A DNA stretch of 54,653 nt, taken from positions 1-54,653 of the forward strand of contig NZ_LSIF01000052.1 in assembly GCF_001556105.1 (NCBI RefSeq), read 5' to 3'. The position numbers and the translations under genes are program-made. This document shows, piece by piece, positions 16,899 through 25,025 of this stretch. The DNA comes from Pseudoxanthomonas mexicana (GTDB taxonomy: Bacteria > Pseudomonadota > Gammaproteobacteria > Xanthomonadales > Xanthomonadaceae). The notes beneath the pieces are model-generated. The model was not told where the DNA came from. It saw only the letters and a program-made list of their open reading frames with translations, and searched no databases. Each line of letters opens with the position of its first letter. The stretch's first letter is position 1.

Positions 16899-18155
16899 TC
16901 AATCTCGCAGCAGTCGCCGGAGCGTTTCGCCGTAGCGGCGCGCGATGGCATCGCCGTCGACATGCCTTCCCCCGGAGACGACGGTGCGTCCCGCCACGCG
17001 GACCTGCTTCACCAGCGGCCGGTTGCCGGCGAACAGCCAGCGGTCGACCAGATCCTCCGAGGTGGCGCCGGCCAAGGCAGGTGCATCGGCATCGAGCAGG
17101 ACGTCGTCCGCAGGATCGACAGCGCGCCCGGTGGCGTCCTGCGCACTGTCCAGCACGCACTGCAGCAGGGTTTCGCCCACGCTGGGAGACGACGCCGTCA
17201 CCGCGATGTTGCGATGGCGGGTGACCAGGCGCTGGCCGTATTCCAGCCAGCGCAACTCCTCCACCGGCGACACCGACACGTGCGAATCCGAGCCGATACC
17301 CCAGCGGCCACCGGCCTGCAGGTAATCCCGCAGCGGAAACAGCCCATCGCCAAGATTGGCCTCCGTCGTCGGGCAGATCGCCACCGTCGCGCCGCTGGAT
17401 GCGATGCCGCGCATCTCTTCCTGCGTCAGGTGGGTGGCGTGCACCAGCGTCCAGCGACGGTCGACGGGAAACTCCCGCAGCAGCCACTCGACCGGCCTTG
17501 CGTTGCGCACGGCCAGACTGTCCTGGACTTCGCCCACCTGCTCGGCGATGTGGAGGTGGATCGGCGCATCGGCCGGCAGCGCCGCGAGCACCTCGCGCAT
17601 CGCGGTTTCCGCCACGGCGCGCAGGCTGTGGAAGGCGCAGCCGATGCGCAGCGCTCCGTCCTGCAGCGGATACAGGACATCAAGCAGGCGGAGGAAACCG
17701 TCGACGTCGTGGCCGAAACGCTGTTGGCGGACCGAAAGTTCGCGGCCGTCGAATCCGCCCCTCATGTACAGCACCGGCAGCAACGTCATGCGGATGCCGG
17801 TGTCGCGCGCGGCGGCGATCAAGGCCTTCGCCATGGCAGCACGGTCGTCGTATGGTCCGCCGTCCGGCTGGTGATGGACGTAGTGGAACTCGCAGACGGT
17901 GGTGTAACCGGCCTCCAGCATTTCGGCATAGAGCTGCGTGGCCACCGCATACGTGCTGTCCGGATCCATCCGCGCAGCGAAGCGGTACATGATCTCGCGC
18001 CACGTCCAGAAGCTGTCTTCGGGATGCGTCTGCCGCTCCGCCAGACCGGCCATGGCGCGCTGGAAGGCATGCGAATGCAGGTTGGCGATGCCCGGGACGC
18101 GCCAGCCGCCTTCGACAGCGGTAGCCAGGCCTGCGGTGGAATCGGGGGTGGACAT
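16899..18155 (-). CDS. hutF: Formimidoylglutamate deiminase
   Basis: 418 residues of the amidohydrolase superfamily. Converts N-formimidoyl-glutamate to N-formyl-glutamate plus ammonia. Metal-binding HSH (His27, His29) is in IANLHSHAFQRAMAGLAE. FHYVHHQPDGGPYDDRA, VHATHLTQEEM, CPTTEANLGDGLFPL and GIGSDSHVSVSPVEELRWLE match the family. It is about 35 residues shorter at the N-terminus than Pseudomonas HutF, so part of the first beta-sandwich is missing or reduced. Its presence implies the five-step route through N-formylglutamate. It is divergent from hutI. Confidence 0.93.
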   Translation of the reverse strand: MSTPDSTAGLATAVEGGWRVPGIANLHSHAFQRAMAGLAERQTHPEDSFWTWREIMYRFAARMDPDSTYAVATQLYAEMLEAGYTTVCEFHYVHHQPDGGPYDDRAAMAKALIAAARDTGIRMTLLPVLYMRGGFDGRELSVRQQRFGHDVDGFLRLLDVLYPLQDGALRIGCAFHSLRAVAETAMREVLAALPADAPIHLHIAEQVGEVQDSLAVRNARPVEWLLREFPVDRRWTLVHATHLTQEEMRGIASSGATVAICPTTEANLGDGLFPLRDYLQAGGRWGIGSDSHVSVSPVEELRWLEYGQRLVTRHRNIAVTASSPSVGETLLQCVLDSAQDATGRAVDPADDVLLDADAPALAGATSEDLVDRWLFAGNRPLVKQVRVAGRTVVSGGRHVDGDAIARRYGETLRRLLRD

Positions 18156-18221
18156 GGCGGTGCTTACGGCCAGCGACAGGGGTGCGTTAGGCTACCGCGT
18201 CGCCACCGCCAAGGCACCTGC

Positions 18222-18443
18222 ATGGATCCGTCGTCCACACCGTTCATCGCGATCGCCCTTGCGCTGTCCACTGTTGCGGTTTCGTTGATGGTGGTAGCCA
18301 TCGCCGTGCGCGCGCAGAAGAAGAACGCGCGGGCGACAGACGGGGGCACCGGCGGTAGCGAAGGCAGTACGGGCCAGCACAACGACGCCGGCTGCGGTGC
18401 GGACAGCGGCGGTGGCTGCGATGGAGGCGGCGGTGGCGACTGA
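18222..18443 (+). CDS. Small single-pass membrane protein with Gly/Cys/Asp-rich tail
   Basis: 73 residues. One hydrophobic helix ([20 protein letters not shown]) is followed by a short basic stretch (RAQKKNARA) and a Gly-rich tail with two cysteines and acidic residues ([16 protein letters not shown]). The basic stretch after the helix predicts an N-out, C-in arrangement. It ends four bases before the hutI start, so the two are likely co-transcribed. Gly/Cys tails of this type occur in small TPM/DUF membrane proteins, but no family is assigned. Confidence 0.6.
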   Translation: MDPSSTPFIAIALALSTVAVSLMVVAIAVRAQKKNARATDGGTGGSEGSTGQHNDAGCGADSGGGCDGGGGGD

Positions 18444-18447
18444 AATC

Positions 18448-19674
18448 ATGGATGTACGTTGGGACGGCGTACTGGTGAACGCCCACCTCGTCACCCTCGC
18501 CGGTGATGAGGGGTATGGCGTGCTGGAGGATGGCGCCCTGGGCTGGCACGACGGCATGCTGGTCTTCGCCGGTCCGCGCGCTACCTTGCCGGCAGCACCC
18601 GCTGCACTGGCGGACGAGGTGATCGATGCGCAGGGCGACTGGGTAACGCCCGGCCTGGTCGACTGCCATACGCACGTCGTGTTCGGCGGCGACCGCGCGG
18701 GTGAGTTCGAGCAGCGCTTGCAAGGGGCGAGCTACGAGGAAATCGCGCGTGCCGGCGGCGGTATCGTGTCGACCGTGCGCGCCACCCGCACCGCCAGCGA
18801 GGGCGACCTGTTCGCGCAGTCGCTACCGCGCGCACGCGCGTTGCGCGACGACGGCGTGACCACGCTGGAAATAAAGTCCGGCTACGGGCTGGACCTGGAG
18901 AACGAGCGCAAGATGCTGCGCGTGGCGCGCAGGATTGGCGAGACGCTCGGCATCTCGGTGCGCACGACGTTCCTTGGCGCGCACGCGCTGCCACCGGAGT
19001 ACGCGGGGCGTGCGGACGACTACATCACCGCGGTCTGCGCGTGGCTACCGATTTTGCATGCGGAAGGACTGGTGGATGCCGTGGATGCGTTCTGCGAGCG
19101 CATCGGCTTCACCGCGGCGCAGACGCGGCGCGTGTTCGAAGTGGCGCGCGCGCTCGCACTGCCGGTGAAGCTGCATGCGGACCAGCTCAGCGACGGCGGT
19201 GGCGCCGCGCTGGTGGCCGGCTTCGATGGCCTGTCCGCCGACCATGTCGAATACACCTCGGAGGCCGGCGTGGCCGCGATGAAGCAGGCCGGCAGCGTGG
19301 CGGTGCTGCTGCCCGGCGCGTTCCATGTACTGCGCGAAACGACGCTGCCACCGCTGGACGCCTTCCGCACGCACGGCGTGCCGATGGCGGTGGCCACCGA
19401 CTGCAATCCCGGCACGTCGCCGCTGCAGTCGCTGCGGCTGGCGATGTCGCTGGCATGCACGCATTTCCGTCTGACGCCCGAGGAAGCGCTGCGCGGCGCG
19501 ACCGTGCATGCGGCGCAGGCGTTGGGAATGCCGGACCGCGGACGCCTGGTCGCCGGACAGCGCGCGGACTTCGTGCGCTGGCGCATCGGCCAGCCTGCGC
19601 AACTGGCGTACTGGCTCGGCGGCGACCTGGTGTCGGCCGTCCATGTGGGCGGTAAAGCGGTAATGCCCGCCTAG
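18448..19674 (+). CDS. hutI: Imidazolonepropionase
   Basis: 408 residues. Hydrolyses 4-imidazolone-5-propionate to N-formimidoyl-glutamate, joining HutU to HutF. Family signatures: [20 protein letters not shown] (metal HxH and substrate binding), [53 protein letters not shown] and [19 protein letters not shown]. The start [18 protein letters not shown] fits the family; in-frame ATGs at 18421 and earlier would overlap the small membrane gene. A strong terminator follows at 19681. Confidence 0.95.
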   Translation: MDVRWDGVLVNAHLVTLAGDEGYGVLEDGALGWHDGMLVFAGPRATLPAAPAALADEVIDAQGDWVTPGLVDCHTHVVFGGDRAGEFEQRLQGASYEEIARAGGGIVSTVRATRTASEGDLFAQSLPRARALRDDGVTTLEIKSGYGLDLENERKMLRVARRIGETLGISVRTTFLGAHALPPEYAGRADDYITAVCAWLPILHAEGLVDAVDAFCERIGFTAAQTRRVFEVARALALPVKLHADQLSDGGGAALVAGFDGLSADHVEYTSEAGVAAMKQAGSVAVLLPGAFHVLRETTLPPLDAFRTHGVPMAVATDCNPGTSPLQSLRLAMSLACTHFRLTPEEALRGATVHAAQALGMPDRGRLVAGQRADFVRWRIGQPAQLAYWLGGDLVSAVHVGGKAVMPA

Positions 19675-19680
19675 AAAAAC

Positions 19681-19708
19681 GAAAACCCCGGCCATGGCCG
19701 GGGTTTTC
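19681..19708. terminator. Bidirectional intrinsic terminator
   Basis: A perfect palindrome: A-run, CCCCGGCC, AT, GGCCGGGG, then TTTT, seven bases after the hutI stop. The symmetric A and T runs let it end hutI on the plus strand and the THX gene on the minus strand. Confidence 0.92.
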
Positions 19709-19740
19709 CGTTCGCTGCCGGTAGCACCGGCGCGGATGAT

Positions 19741-19917
19741 TTACGCCTTGGCGACGGCCTTCTTGGCCACGGCCTTCTTGACCGGCGCCTTCACCACGGC
19801 TTTCTTGGCGGTGGCGGTAGCCGCCACAGCGGCCTTGGCGACGGTGCTCTTGCGCGCATTGCCATAGCTGGACGAATAGCGCTTGCCCTTGGCCGTCTTA
19901 CGATCACCCTTGCCCAT
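19741..19917 (-). CDS. 30S ribosomal protein THX with Ala/Lys-rich tail
   Basis: 58 residues beginning MGKGDRKTAKGKRYSSSYGN then ARK, the signature of the small 30S protein THX (bacterial S31 family, MGKGDxKTxxGKxxxxSYGxxR). THX sits in a cavity at the top of the 30S head and stabilises 16S rRNA. Family proteins are usually 25-30 residues, so here a second half of AVAATATAKKAVVKAPVKKA-type repeats, like a histone H1 tail, is added. An AGGAG site lies 8 bases before the ATG. Confident about the N-terminal domain; the role of the tail is unknown. Confidence 0.85.
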   Translation of the reverse strand: MGKGDRKTAKGKRYSSSYGNARKSTVAKAAVAATATAKKAVVKAPVKKAVAKKAVAKA

Positions 19918-20056
19918 CGTTGTTCTCCTGATTCAATGAAAAGTCCACCCGGCTAGGGGCGGTTGCGCGGTGACCAACCGGACCGGAGGGCTGCTCGCGA
20001 GGCCGCAAAGCCTATCACAGCGGTGTCTTGCCGGCGCCTGTCGCCCCATCCGCGGG

Positions 20057-20467
20057 TCAGCAGTGCTCGCAGCTGGCGTCGTGGACGTGCCAGTGGTTCA
20101 GGCGCAGGTTCAGCAGATGGGCAAGGCCCACCAGCATGCCGCCGATCGTCATCACGATCGCGTGGGGCACGACCGACTCGTGCAGCGGCGCATACAGCAC
20201 GCCGGCCCATAGTGCGGCCAAGCCGAGCAGCAACATGCCCAGGGCACGGAAGGCGCGATGGCGCCGATAGCCCCAGACCAGGCTGAAGAGGCCCAGCACG
20301 GTGACGAACACCACGAACGCACGCTCGAAACCGTCGCCCAGCCAGATCGAAAGGCCCAATGGCGGGATGACCGCCAGCAACAGCGGCGTGATGGCGCAGT
20401 GCAACGCGCAAACCAGCGAGCCGGCAGCGGCGAAACGGTCAACCAGGGAGCGGAAGGGGGACTTCAT
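20057..20467 (-). CDS. MerC-domain membrane protein
   Basis: 136 residues with four hydrophobic segments. The first carries Cys20 and Cys24 in SLVCALHCAITPLL, as in MerC metal transporters. The C-terminus is rich in metal ligands (HWHVHDASCEHC). Chromosomal MerC-like proteins are often near zinc genes. Its start is 90 bases from the divergent TonB receptor, with a Zur-like box between, so it may handle zinc in the inner membrane; that role is inference. A TTG three codons upstream is an alternative start. Confidence 0.85.
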   Translation of the reverse strand: MKSPFRSLVDRFAAAGSLVCALHCAITPLLLAVIPPLGLSIWLGDGFERAFVVFVTVLGLFSLVWGYRRHRAFRALGMLLLGLAALWAGVLYAPLHESVVPHAIVMTIGGMLVGLAHLLNLRLNHWHVHDASCEHC

Positions 20468-20507
20468 GGAGGGCAAGTATGACGTCTGGAAGGGTTATAT
20501 TGTCACT

Positions 20508-20526
20508 ATTGGTATAATATAACATC
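20508..20526. promoter_or_regulatory. Zur-like operator between merC-like gene and TonB receptor
   Basis: The sequence ATTGGTATAATATAACATC (reverse GATGTTATATTATACCAAT) has one perfect half-site, ATGTTATA, of the enterobacterial Zur box (ATGTTATAnTATAACAT) and one degenerate half. A second GTTATATT half-site lies at 20494-20501, facing AATATAAC at 20516-20523. A TATAAT at 20513-20518 fits a -10 element inside the box, so binding would block transcription. A zur gene lies 4 kb away. Confidence 0.7.
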
Positions 20527-20556
20527 ATTGTTTCTTCTCACGAACGTATCACCTCC

Positions 20557-22698
20557 ATGTCCAACGCGTGCCACTTGTGTCCTGTCCCCCCAACCCTTGC
20601 CGTCGCACTCACCCTCGCGCTGTTCGCTCCGCCGGCGTCGGCTGACGATGCCCCCGGAGCAACACCCCAGGACCTGGACACCGTCGTGGTGACCGCCTCG
20701 CCACTGAAGGGCAACGCCGAATCCCTGGCGACCCCGGTCGACGTGCTGTACGGCGAGGACTTGGACAAAGCCAAGGCAGGCACCCTGGGCGAAACCGTCG
20801 CCAAGTTGCCAGGTGTGCAGACCACCTACTTCGGCACCGGCGTCGGCCGCCCGATCATCCGAGGCCTGGAAGGCCCGCGCGTGCAGGTGCTGTCCGGCGG
20901 CATCGGCTCGATGGATGCGTCCACGGTCAGCGCCGACCATGCAGTCGGCATCGAACCCTTCCTCGCTGACCAGATTGAAGTCCTGAAAGGCCCGGCGACG
21001 CTGCTGTTCGGCAGTGGCGCCATCGGCGGCGCGGTCAATGTGGTGGATGGACGGCTCGCCGAGTCGATTCCCGACCAACCCCTGAGCGGCCGCGCCGAGG
21101 TCCGTGGCAACACAGTCAACGACGAGCGCACCGGCATGTTCCGCCTCGACGGCGTGAACGGGAACTGGGTGTTGCATGTCGACGGCCTGGTTCGCGACAC
21201 CGGCGACCACGACATTCCCGGCACCGCGATCCTGCACGACCACGAAGAGGGCGAAGGACACGAGGAAGCGCCGAAGTCCACCGGTACGCTGCCCAACAGT
21301 TCGGTGAGGACGAAGGCGGGCGCGGTCGGCGCCACCTATCTCGGCGACCGCGGCTACTTCGGACTGTCGGCGAGCACCTATCGCAACAACTACGGCATTC
21401 CCGCCGGCGCACACGTTCACGGCGAGGAGGATCCCGATCACGGGGAGTACGAGGAAGGTACCGTGCGCATGGACATGGTGCAGAACCGCCTCGACCTGAA
21501 GGCCGGCATCCACAACCCGATGCCGCTCCTGGAAAGCATCAACCTGCGCGCCGCGTGGAACGACTACGAGCACCTCGAACTGGAAGGCGGCGAGATCGGC
21601 ACGCGCTTCACCAACGAGGGCTACGACGCGCGGCTGGAAGCGGTGCAGCAGACCTGGAACGGTTGGCGTGGTGCGTTCGGCCTGCAGTTCGGCAACACCG
21701 ATTTCAACGCGATCGGTGCCGAGGCCTTCGTTCCCGCTACCGTCACCGACACGCTGGGCCTGTTCGTCGTGCAGGAAAAGGATTTCGGCCCGTGGAAGCT
21801 GGAGTTGGGTGGCCGCCATGATCAGGTCAAGCTGAAGCCGGAAAACCGTGCCTCAACGGACTTCGACGCCATCAACCTGTCTGCCGCGGCCATCTGGCGC
21901 CTCAGCGACGGCTTCGATCTTCGCTTCGGCCTGGACCGGTCGGAGCGCGCACCAACCAACGAGGAACTGTTCGCGGGCGGCACGCACGTGGCCACGCAGT
22001 CGGTCGAAATCGGCGACGGCGCGCTCGATACCGAGAAGGGCGCGCGGGCGGAGGTCGGCGTGCACTGGCACACCGATCGCGTGGAACTGAAGCTGGCCGT
22101 GTATCAGACCAAGTTCAAGGACTTCATCTACCTCGCCGACACCGGCGTGGAAGAGGAAAGTTACCCGGTGCGCCTGTGGACACAGGACGATGCGACCTTC
22201 ACCGGCGCCGAGGCCGAAGCCAAGATCCAGCTCGCTGATACCGCAGTCGGCGCGTGGGACCTGCGGGTGTATGGCGATTACGTGCGGGCGAAACTCGACG
22301 GCAGCGGCCCGCGCAAGGCGGCCTTCGACGTACCGCATGGCGATCACACGCACGGGTACGAGATCGACATCGCACAGGGCGGCTATCTGCCCCGCACCGC
22401 GCCGATGCGCGCAGGTGCCGATATCGGTTGGTCGCTGCGCGGTTGGCGCGCAGCGCTGGGGGCGGTGCGCTACGGCAAGCAGGACGATCTGGCGCAGAAC
22501 GAGGCACCGAGCGACGGCTACACGCTGGTCGACGCGCACCTGGCCTATCGTTGGGATCGCTCTGCATCGAGCTGGGAGGTGTTCCTGGATGGCAGCAACC
22601 TGACTGACGAGGAAGCCCGTCCACACACCTCGCTGCTTCGCAACTACGCGCCTTTGCCGGGTCGCGGCGTGGCGTTCGGCATCCGCGCGTACTTCTGA
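20557..22698 (+). CDS. znuD: TonB-dependent receptor, ZnuD-like zinc transporter
   Basis: 713 residues with signal peptide, TonB box LDTVVVTASPL, plug (LGETVAKLPGVQTTYFGTG, RPIIRGLEGPRVQVLSGGIG, LKGPATLLFGSGAIGGAVNV) and beta-barrel ending in aromatic F (GRGVAFGIRAYF). Histidine/acid-rich extracellular stretches DHEEGEGHEEAP, HVHGEEDPDHGEYEEG and HGDHTHGYE match ZnuD-type zinc receptors. A Zur-like box overlaps its promoter. ACCTCC before the ATG gives no good ribosome site. Zinc as substrate is inferred from loops and operator together. Confidence 0.88.
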   Translation: MSNACHLCPVPPTLAVALTLALFAPPASADDAPGATPQDLDTVVVTASPLKGNAESLATPVDVLYGEDLDKAKAGTLGETVAKLPGVQTTYFGTGVGRPIIRGLEGPRVQVLSGGIGSMDASTVSADHAVGIEPFLADQIEVLKGPATLLFGSGAIGGAVNVVDGRLAESIPDQPLSGRAEVRGNTVNDERTGMFRLDGVNGNWVLHVDGLVRDTGDHDIPGTAILHDHEEGEGHEEAPKSTGTLPNSSVRTKAGAVGATYLGDRGYFGLSASTYRNNYGIPAGAHVHGEEDPDHGEYEEGTVRMDMVQNRLDLKAGIHNPMPLLESINLRAAWNDYEHLELEGGEIGTRFTNEGYDARLEAVQQTWNGWRGAFGLQFGNTDFNAIGAEAFVPATVTDTLGLFVVQEKDFGPWKLELGGRHDQVKLKPENRASTDFDAINLSAAAIWRLSDGFDLRFGLDRSERAPTNEELFAGGTHVATQSVEIGDGALDTEKGARAEVGVHWHTDRVELKLAVYQTKFKDFIYLADTGVEEESYPVRLWTQDDATFTGAEAEAKIQLADTAVGAWDLRVYGDYVRAKLDGSGPRKAAFDVPHGDHTHGYEIDIAQGGYLPRTAPMRAGADIGWSLRGWRAALGAVRYGKQDDLAQNEAPSDGYTLVDAHLAYRWDRSASSWEVFLDGSNLTDEEARPHTSLLRNYAPLPGRGVAFGIRAYF

Positions 22699-22752
22699 TC
22701 CATCGCTGAGCTCCTCCCCCGGGGCGGCTGGCCGGCATGGCAGCCGCCCTTC

Positions 22753-22784
22753 TTGACAGCAATTATGTGTATATACACATAATT
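22753..22784 (+). promoter_or_regulatory. Promoter with perfect 24-bp palindromic MarR operator
   Basis: TTGACA (22753-22758) is followed after 19 bases by CATAAT (22778-22783). The 24 bases 22761-22784 are a perfect palindrome with half AATTATGTGTAT. The operator covers the spacer and -10, so binding should repress. This places the transcript start beyond 22785, which rules out the TTG start at 22783. Confidence 0.82.
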
Positions 22785-22809
22785 GACCGAACACCCTCCT
22801 GCGCTCCCC

Positions 22810-23265
22810 ATGACGCCGCCTGTCGCCTCCGTCACGCCCAGCCTGTGCACCTGTTTCCGCCTGCGCCGCGCCAGTCGCCGGGTGACCCAGGTGTACGACC
22901 ACGAACTTGCTGCCGTCGGGCTGAGCCTCAATCAGTACTCGATCCTGCGCCGGACCGAACGCGAGCCCCGCGTGTCGGGCGGACTCGCGGAAGAACTCGG
23001 GATGGACCGCACCACGCTCACCCGAAACCTGTCGCCGTTGATGGACGCAGGTTTGCTCGAAACGGTCCGTGGCCAAGATGCCCGCCAGCGGGTGATCGCG
23101 CTGACGGATGAAGGCCGTGCCCGCCTGGCCGCCGCGAAGCCGTGTTGGCAGCGCGCGCAGGCCGTCATCGACACAATGCTGGGTGAAACCGGCATCCAGC
23201 AACTCCATGGCGAGTTGGACCGCCTAGACGGTCTTCTGCGGCAGCACCTGGGAGAGGCGGCATGA
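22810..23265 (+). CDS. MarR-family transcriptional regulator
   Basis: 151 residues. The winged helix-turn-helix (about 50-115) reads GLSLNQYSILRRTEREPRV, LAEELGMDRTTLTRNLSPLM and VRGQDARQRVIALTDEGRA, all diagnostic of MarR. N-terminal CTCFRLRRASRRVTQVYD may carry redox-sensitive cysteines. It should repress itself and the overlapping MFS gene through the palindrome just upstream, and release on binding a small molecule. The ATG at 22810 is chosen because an upstream TTG lies inside the -10 element. Confidence 0.92.
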   Translation: MTPPVASVTPSLCTCFRLRRASRRVTQVYDHELAAVGLSLNQYSILRRTEREPRVSGGLAEELGMDRTTLTRNLSPLMDAGLLETVRGQDARQRVIALTDEGRARLAAAKPCWQRAQAVIDTMLGETGIQQLHGELDRLDGLLRQHLGEAA

Positions 23266-24497
23266 ACACCGGTGCTGCGACCTCTGCACCCCGCATGCAC
23301 TGGGGCCTGCTGCTTGCCGCCTCGGCGACGCTGATGATCACGATGGGCGCACGCCAGACCACGGGCCTGTTCGTGTCGCCGCTCCATCAGGACACCGGCA
23401 TCGGCATCGCCGCGATCAGCTTCGCACTGGCGATCGGCCAGTTCACCTGGGGTGCGGTGCAACCGATCTTCGGCGCGATCGCCGACAAACGCGGCTCCAC
23501 CGGTGTGCTCGTGCTGGGCGCGGTGTTGCTGTCGCTGGGCCTGGGGCTGACGCCGCACCTGACTTCTCCGTGGGGTCTGACGTTCACCCTTGGACTGCTG
23601 ACCGCCGCAGGTGCGGGTGCGGGCAGCTTCTCCATCCTGATCGGTGCCACCGCGCAGCAGTTGGCGCCGGAAAAGCGGTCGTTCGCGGCAGGCTTCATCA
23701 ATGCCGGCGGATCGCTGGGGCAGTTCATTTTTGCGCCGCTCGTGCAGGCAGTGATCGCGGTTGCGGGCTGGGCAAGCGCGATGTACATGCTCGCCGTCAC
23801 TTCCCTGCTCGCCATTCCGCTCGCTTTTCCTTTGCGCCGCAAGGCCGCGCCAGTCGAGACAGCGCCTACCGCGAGCGCCGTGGGCGAGATCACCCTGAAG
23901 CAGCAGGTCGCCATCGCCCTGCGCGACCGCAGCTACTGGATGCTGCACCTCGGCTTCTTCACCTGCGGCGTGCACATCGCCTTCCTGGTGACGCATCTGC
24001 CTGGAGAAATCGCGCTCTGCGGTTTGTCGCCCAGCGTGTCGGCCATGTCGATCGCGCTGATCGGCCTGTTCAACGTGGCCGGCAGCCTGGTCGCCGGCGC
24101 GCTCGGTCAGCGCGTGCGGATGAAGTGGATCCTCGCGGTAATGTATGCGAGCCGCGCGGTGATGATCGCGCTCTACCTGATGGCGCCGCCGACACCGCTG
24201 ACGTTCTACGTCTTCGCCGCCGCACTGGGTTTCACCTGGCTGGCGACGGTGCCGCCAACGGCGGGACTGGTCGGCAAGCTGTTCGGTCCGCGCTACCTAG
24301 GCACGCTGTTCGGCCTGACGCTGCTGTCGCACCAGATCGGCGGCTTCTTCGGCGCGTGGCTGGGTGGGCTGGCGCTGGAGCGCTCAGGCGACTACACGTG
24401 GATGTGGTATCTCGACATGGGGCTGGCATTGATCGCGGCCGTGGCCAACCTGCCGATCAGGGAGTCCATGCCGAAGACGGTGCCGGCGACCGCCTGA
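23262..24497 (+). CDS. MFS transporter co-expressed with MarR
   Basis: 411 residues, about 12 transmembrane helices. MGARQTTGLFVSPLHQDTG and the loop FGAIADKRGSTGVLV resemble the OxlT/monocarboxylate-like MFS branch. The start overlaps the MarR stop (ATGA, 23262-23265), so translation is coupled. The MarR-regulated arrangement suggests efflux or uptake of the MarR ligand. Substrate unknown. Confidence 0.88.
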   Translation: MNTGAATSAPRMHWGLLLAASATLMITMGARQTTGLFVSPLHQDTGIGIAAISFALAIGQFTWGAVQPIFGAIADKRGSTGVLVLGAVLLSLGLGLTPHLTSPWGLTFTLGLLTAAGAGAGSFSILIGATAQQLAPEKRSFAAGFINAGGSLGQFIFAPLVQAVIAVAGWASAMYMLAVTSLLAIPLAFPLRRKAAPVETAPTASAVGEITLKQQVAIALRDRSYWMLHLGFFTCGVHIAFLVTHLPGEIALCGLSPSVSAMSIALIGLFNVAGSLVAGALGQRVRMKWILAVMYASRAVMIALYLMAPPTPLTFYVFAAALGFTWLATVPPTAGLVGKLFGPRYLGTLFGLTLLSHQIGGFFGAWLGGLALERSGDYTWMWYLDMGLALIAAVANLPIRESMPKTVPATA

Positions 24498-24523
24498 TCG
24501 CGCACGGCAGCAAACGCGTCACT

Positions 24524-25012
24524 TCACGCCGCAGCGCAGCGCGCACACAGCCCATGCACTTCCAGCGTCTGCGCCTGCGGCTGGAAGCCCAGCGCCTTGG
24601 CACGTGCATCGAGGGCGGCGACCACTTCGCGGTCCTCCAGTTCAACCGCGCTGTGGCAGCGGTCGCAGATGAGGAACGGCACCGAGTGCTGGGCGCTGTT
24701 GGGATGATGGCAAGCGACGAAGGCGTTCACCGATTCCAGCTTGTGCACGAAGCCGTTGGCCATCAGGAAATCCAGCGCGCGGTACACGGTCGGCGGTGCG
24801 TCGGCGCCAACGCCCTTGGTGGCACGCACCCATTCCAGCAGCTCGTACGCCTTCACCGGCTTGCCCGCTTCGGCGATCAGCTGCAGCACGCGTGCACGGA
24901 TCGGTGTCAGCCGCAGGCCGCGTTCCTGGCACGCGTGCTCCACCGCCGCTACGAACGCCTGTGCGTCGTGGACATGGTGGTTCGGGTCGGTGCAGCTATG
25001 GGCGTTCGGCAT
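24524..25012 (-). CDS. zur: Zinc uptake regulator (Fur family)
   Basis: 162 residues. Repressor of zinc uptake genes when zinc-bound. LTPIRARVLQLIAEAGKPVK and APPTVYRALDFLMANGFVHK are the Fur-type winged helix; KLESVNAFVACHHPNSAQHS is the Zur-specific hinge. CDRCHSAVE and the C-terminal CARCAAA give the structural zinc site. The N-terminus CTDPNHHVHDAQ is metal-ligand-rich. It lies 13 bases after gltX and is probably co-transcribed with it. The likely local target is the box at 20508-20526. Confidence 0.92.
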   Translation of the reverse strand: MPNAHSCTDPNHHVHDAQAFVAAVEHACQERGLRLTPIRARVLQLIAEAGKPVKAYELLEWVRATKGVGADAPPTVYRALDFLMANGFVHKLESVNAFVACHHPNSAQHSVPFLICDRCHSAVELEDREVVAALDARAKALGFQPQAQTLEVHGLCARCAAA

Positions 25013-25025
25013 GGGCGATCCGGAG

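Noticed and set aside
22783..22809. TTG start for the MarR gene
   Set aside because: It overlaps the -10 element and operator, so it would precede the transcript start.
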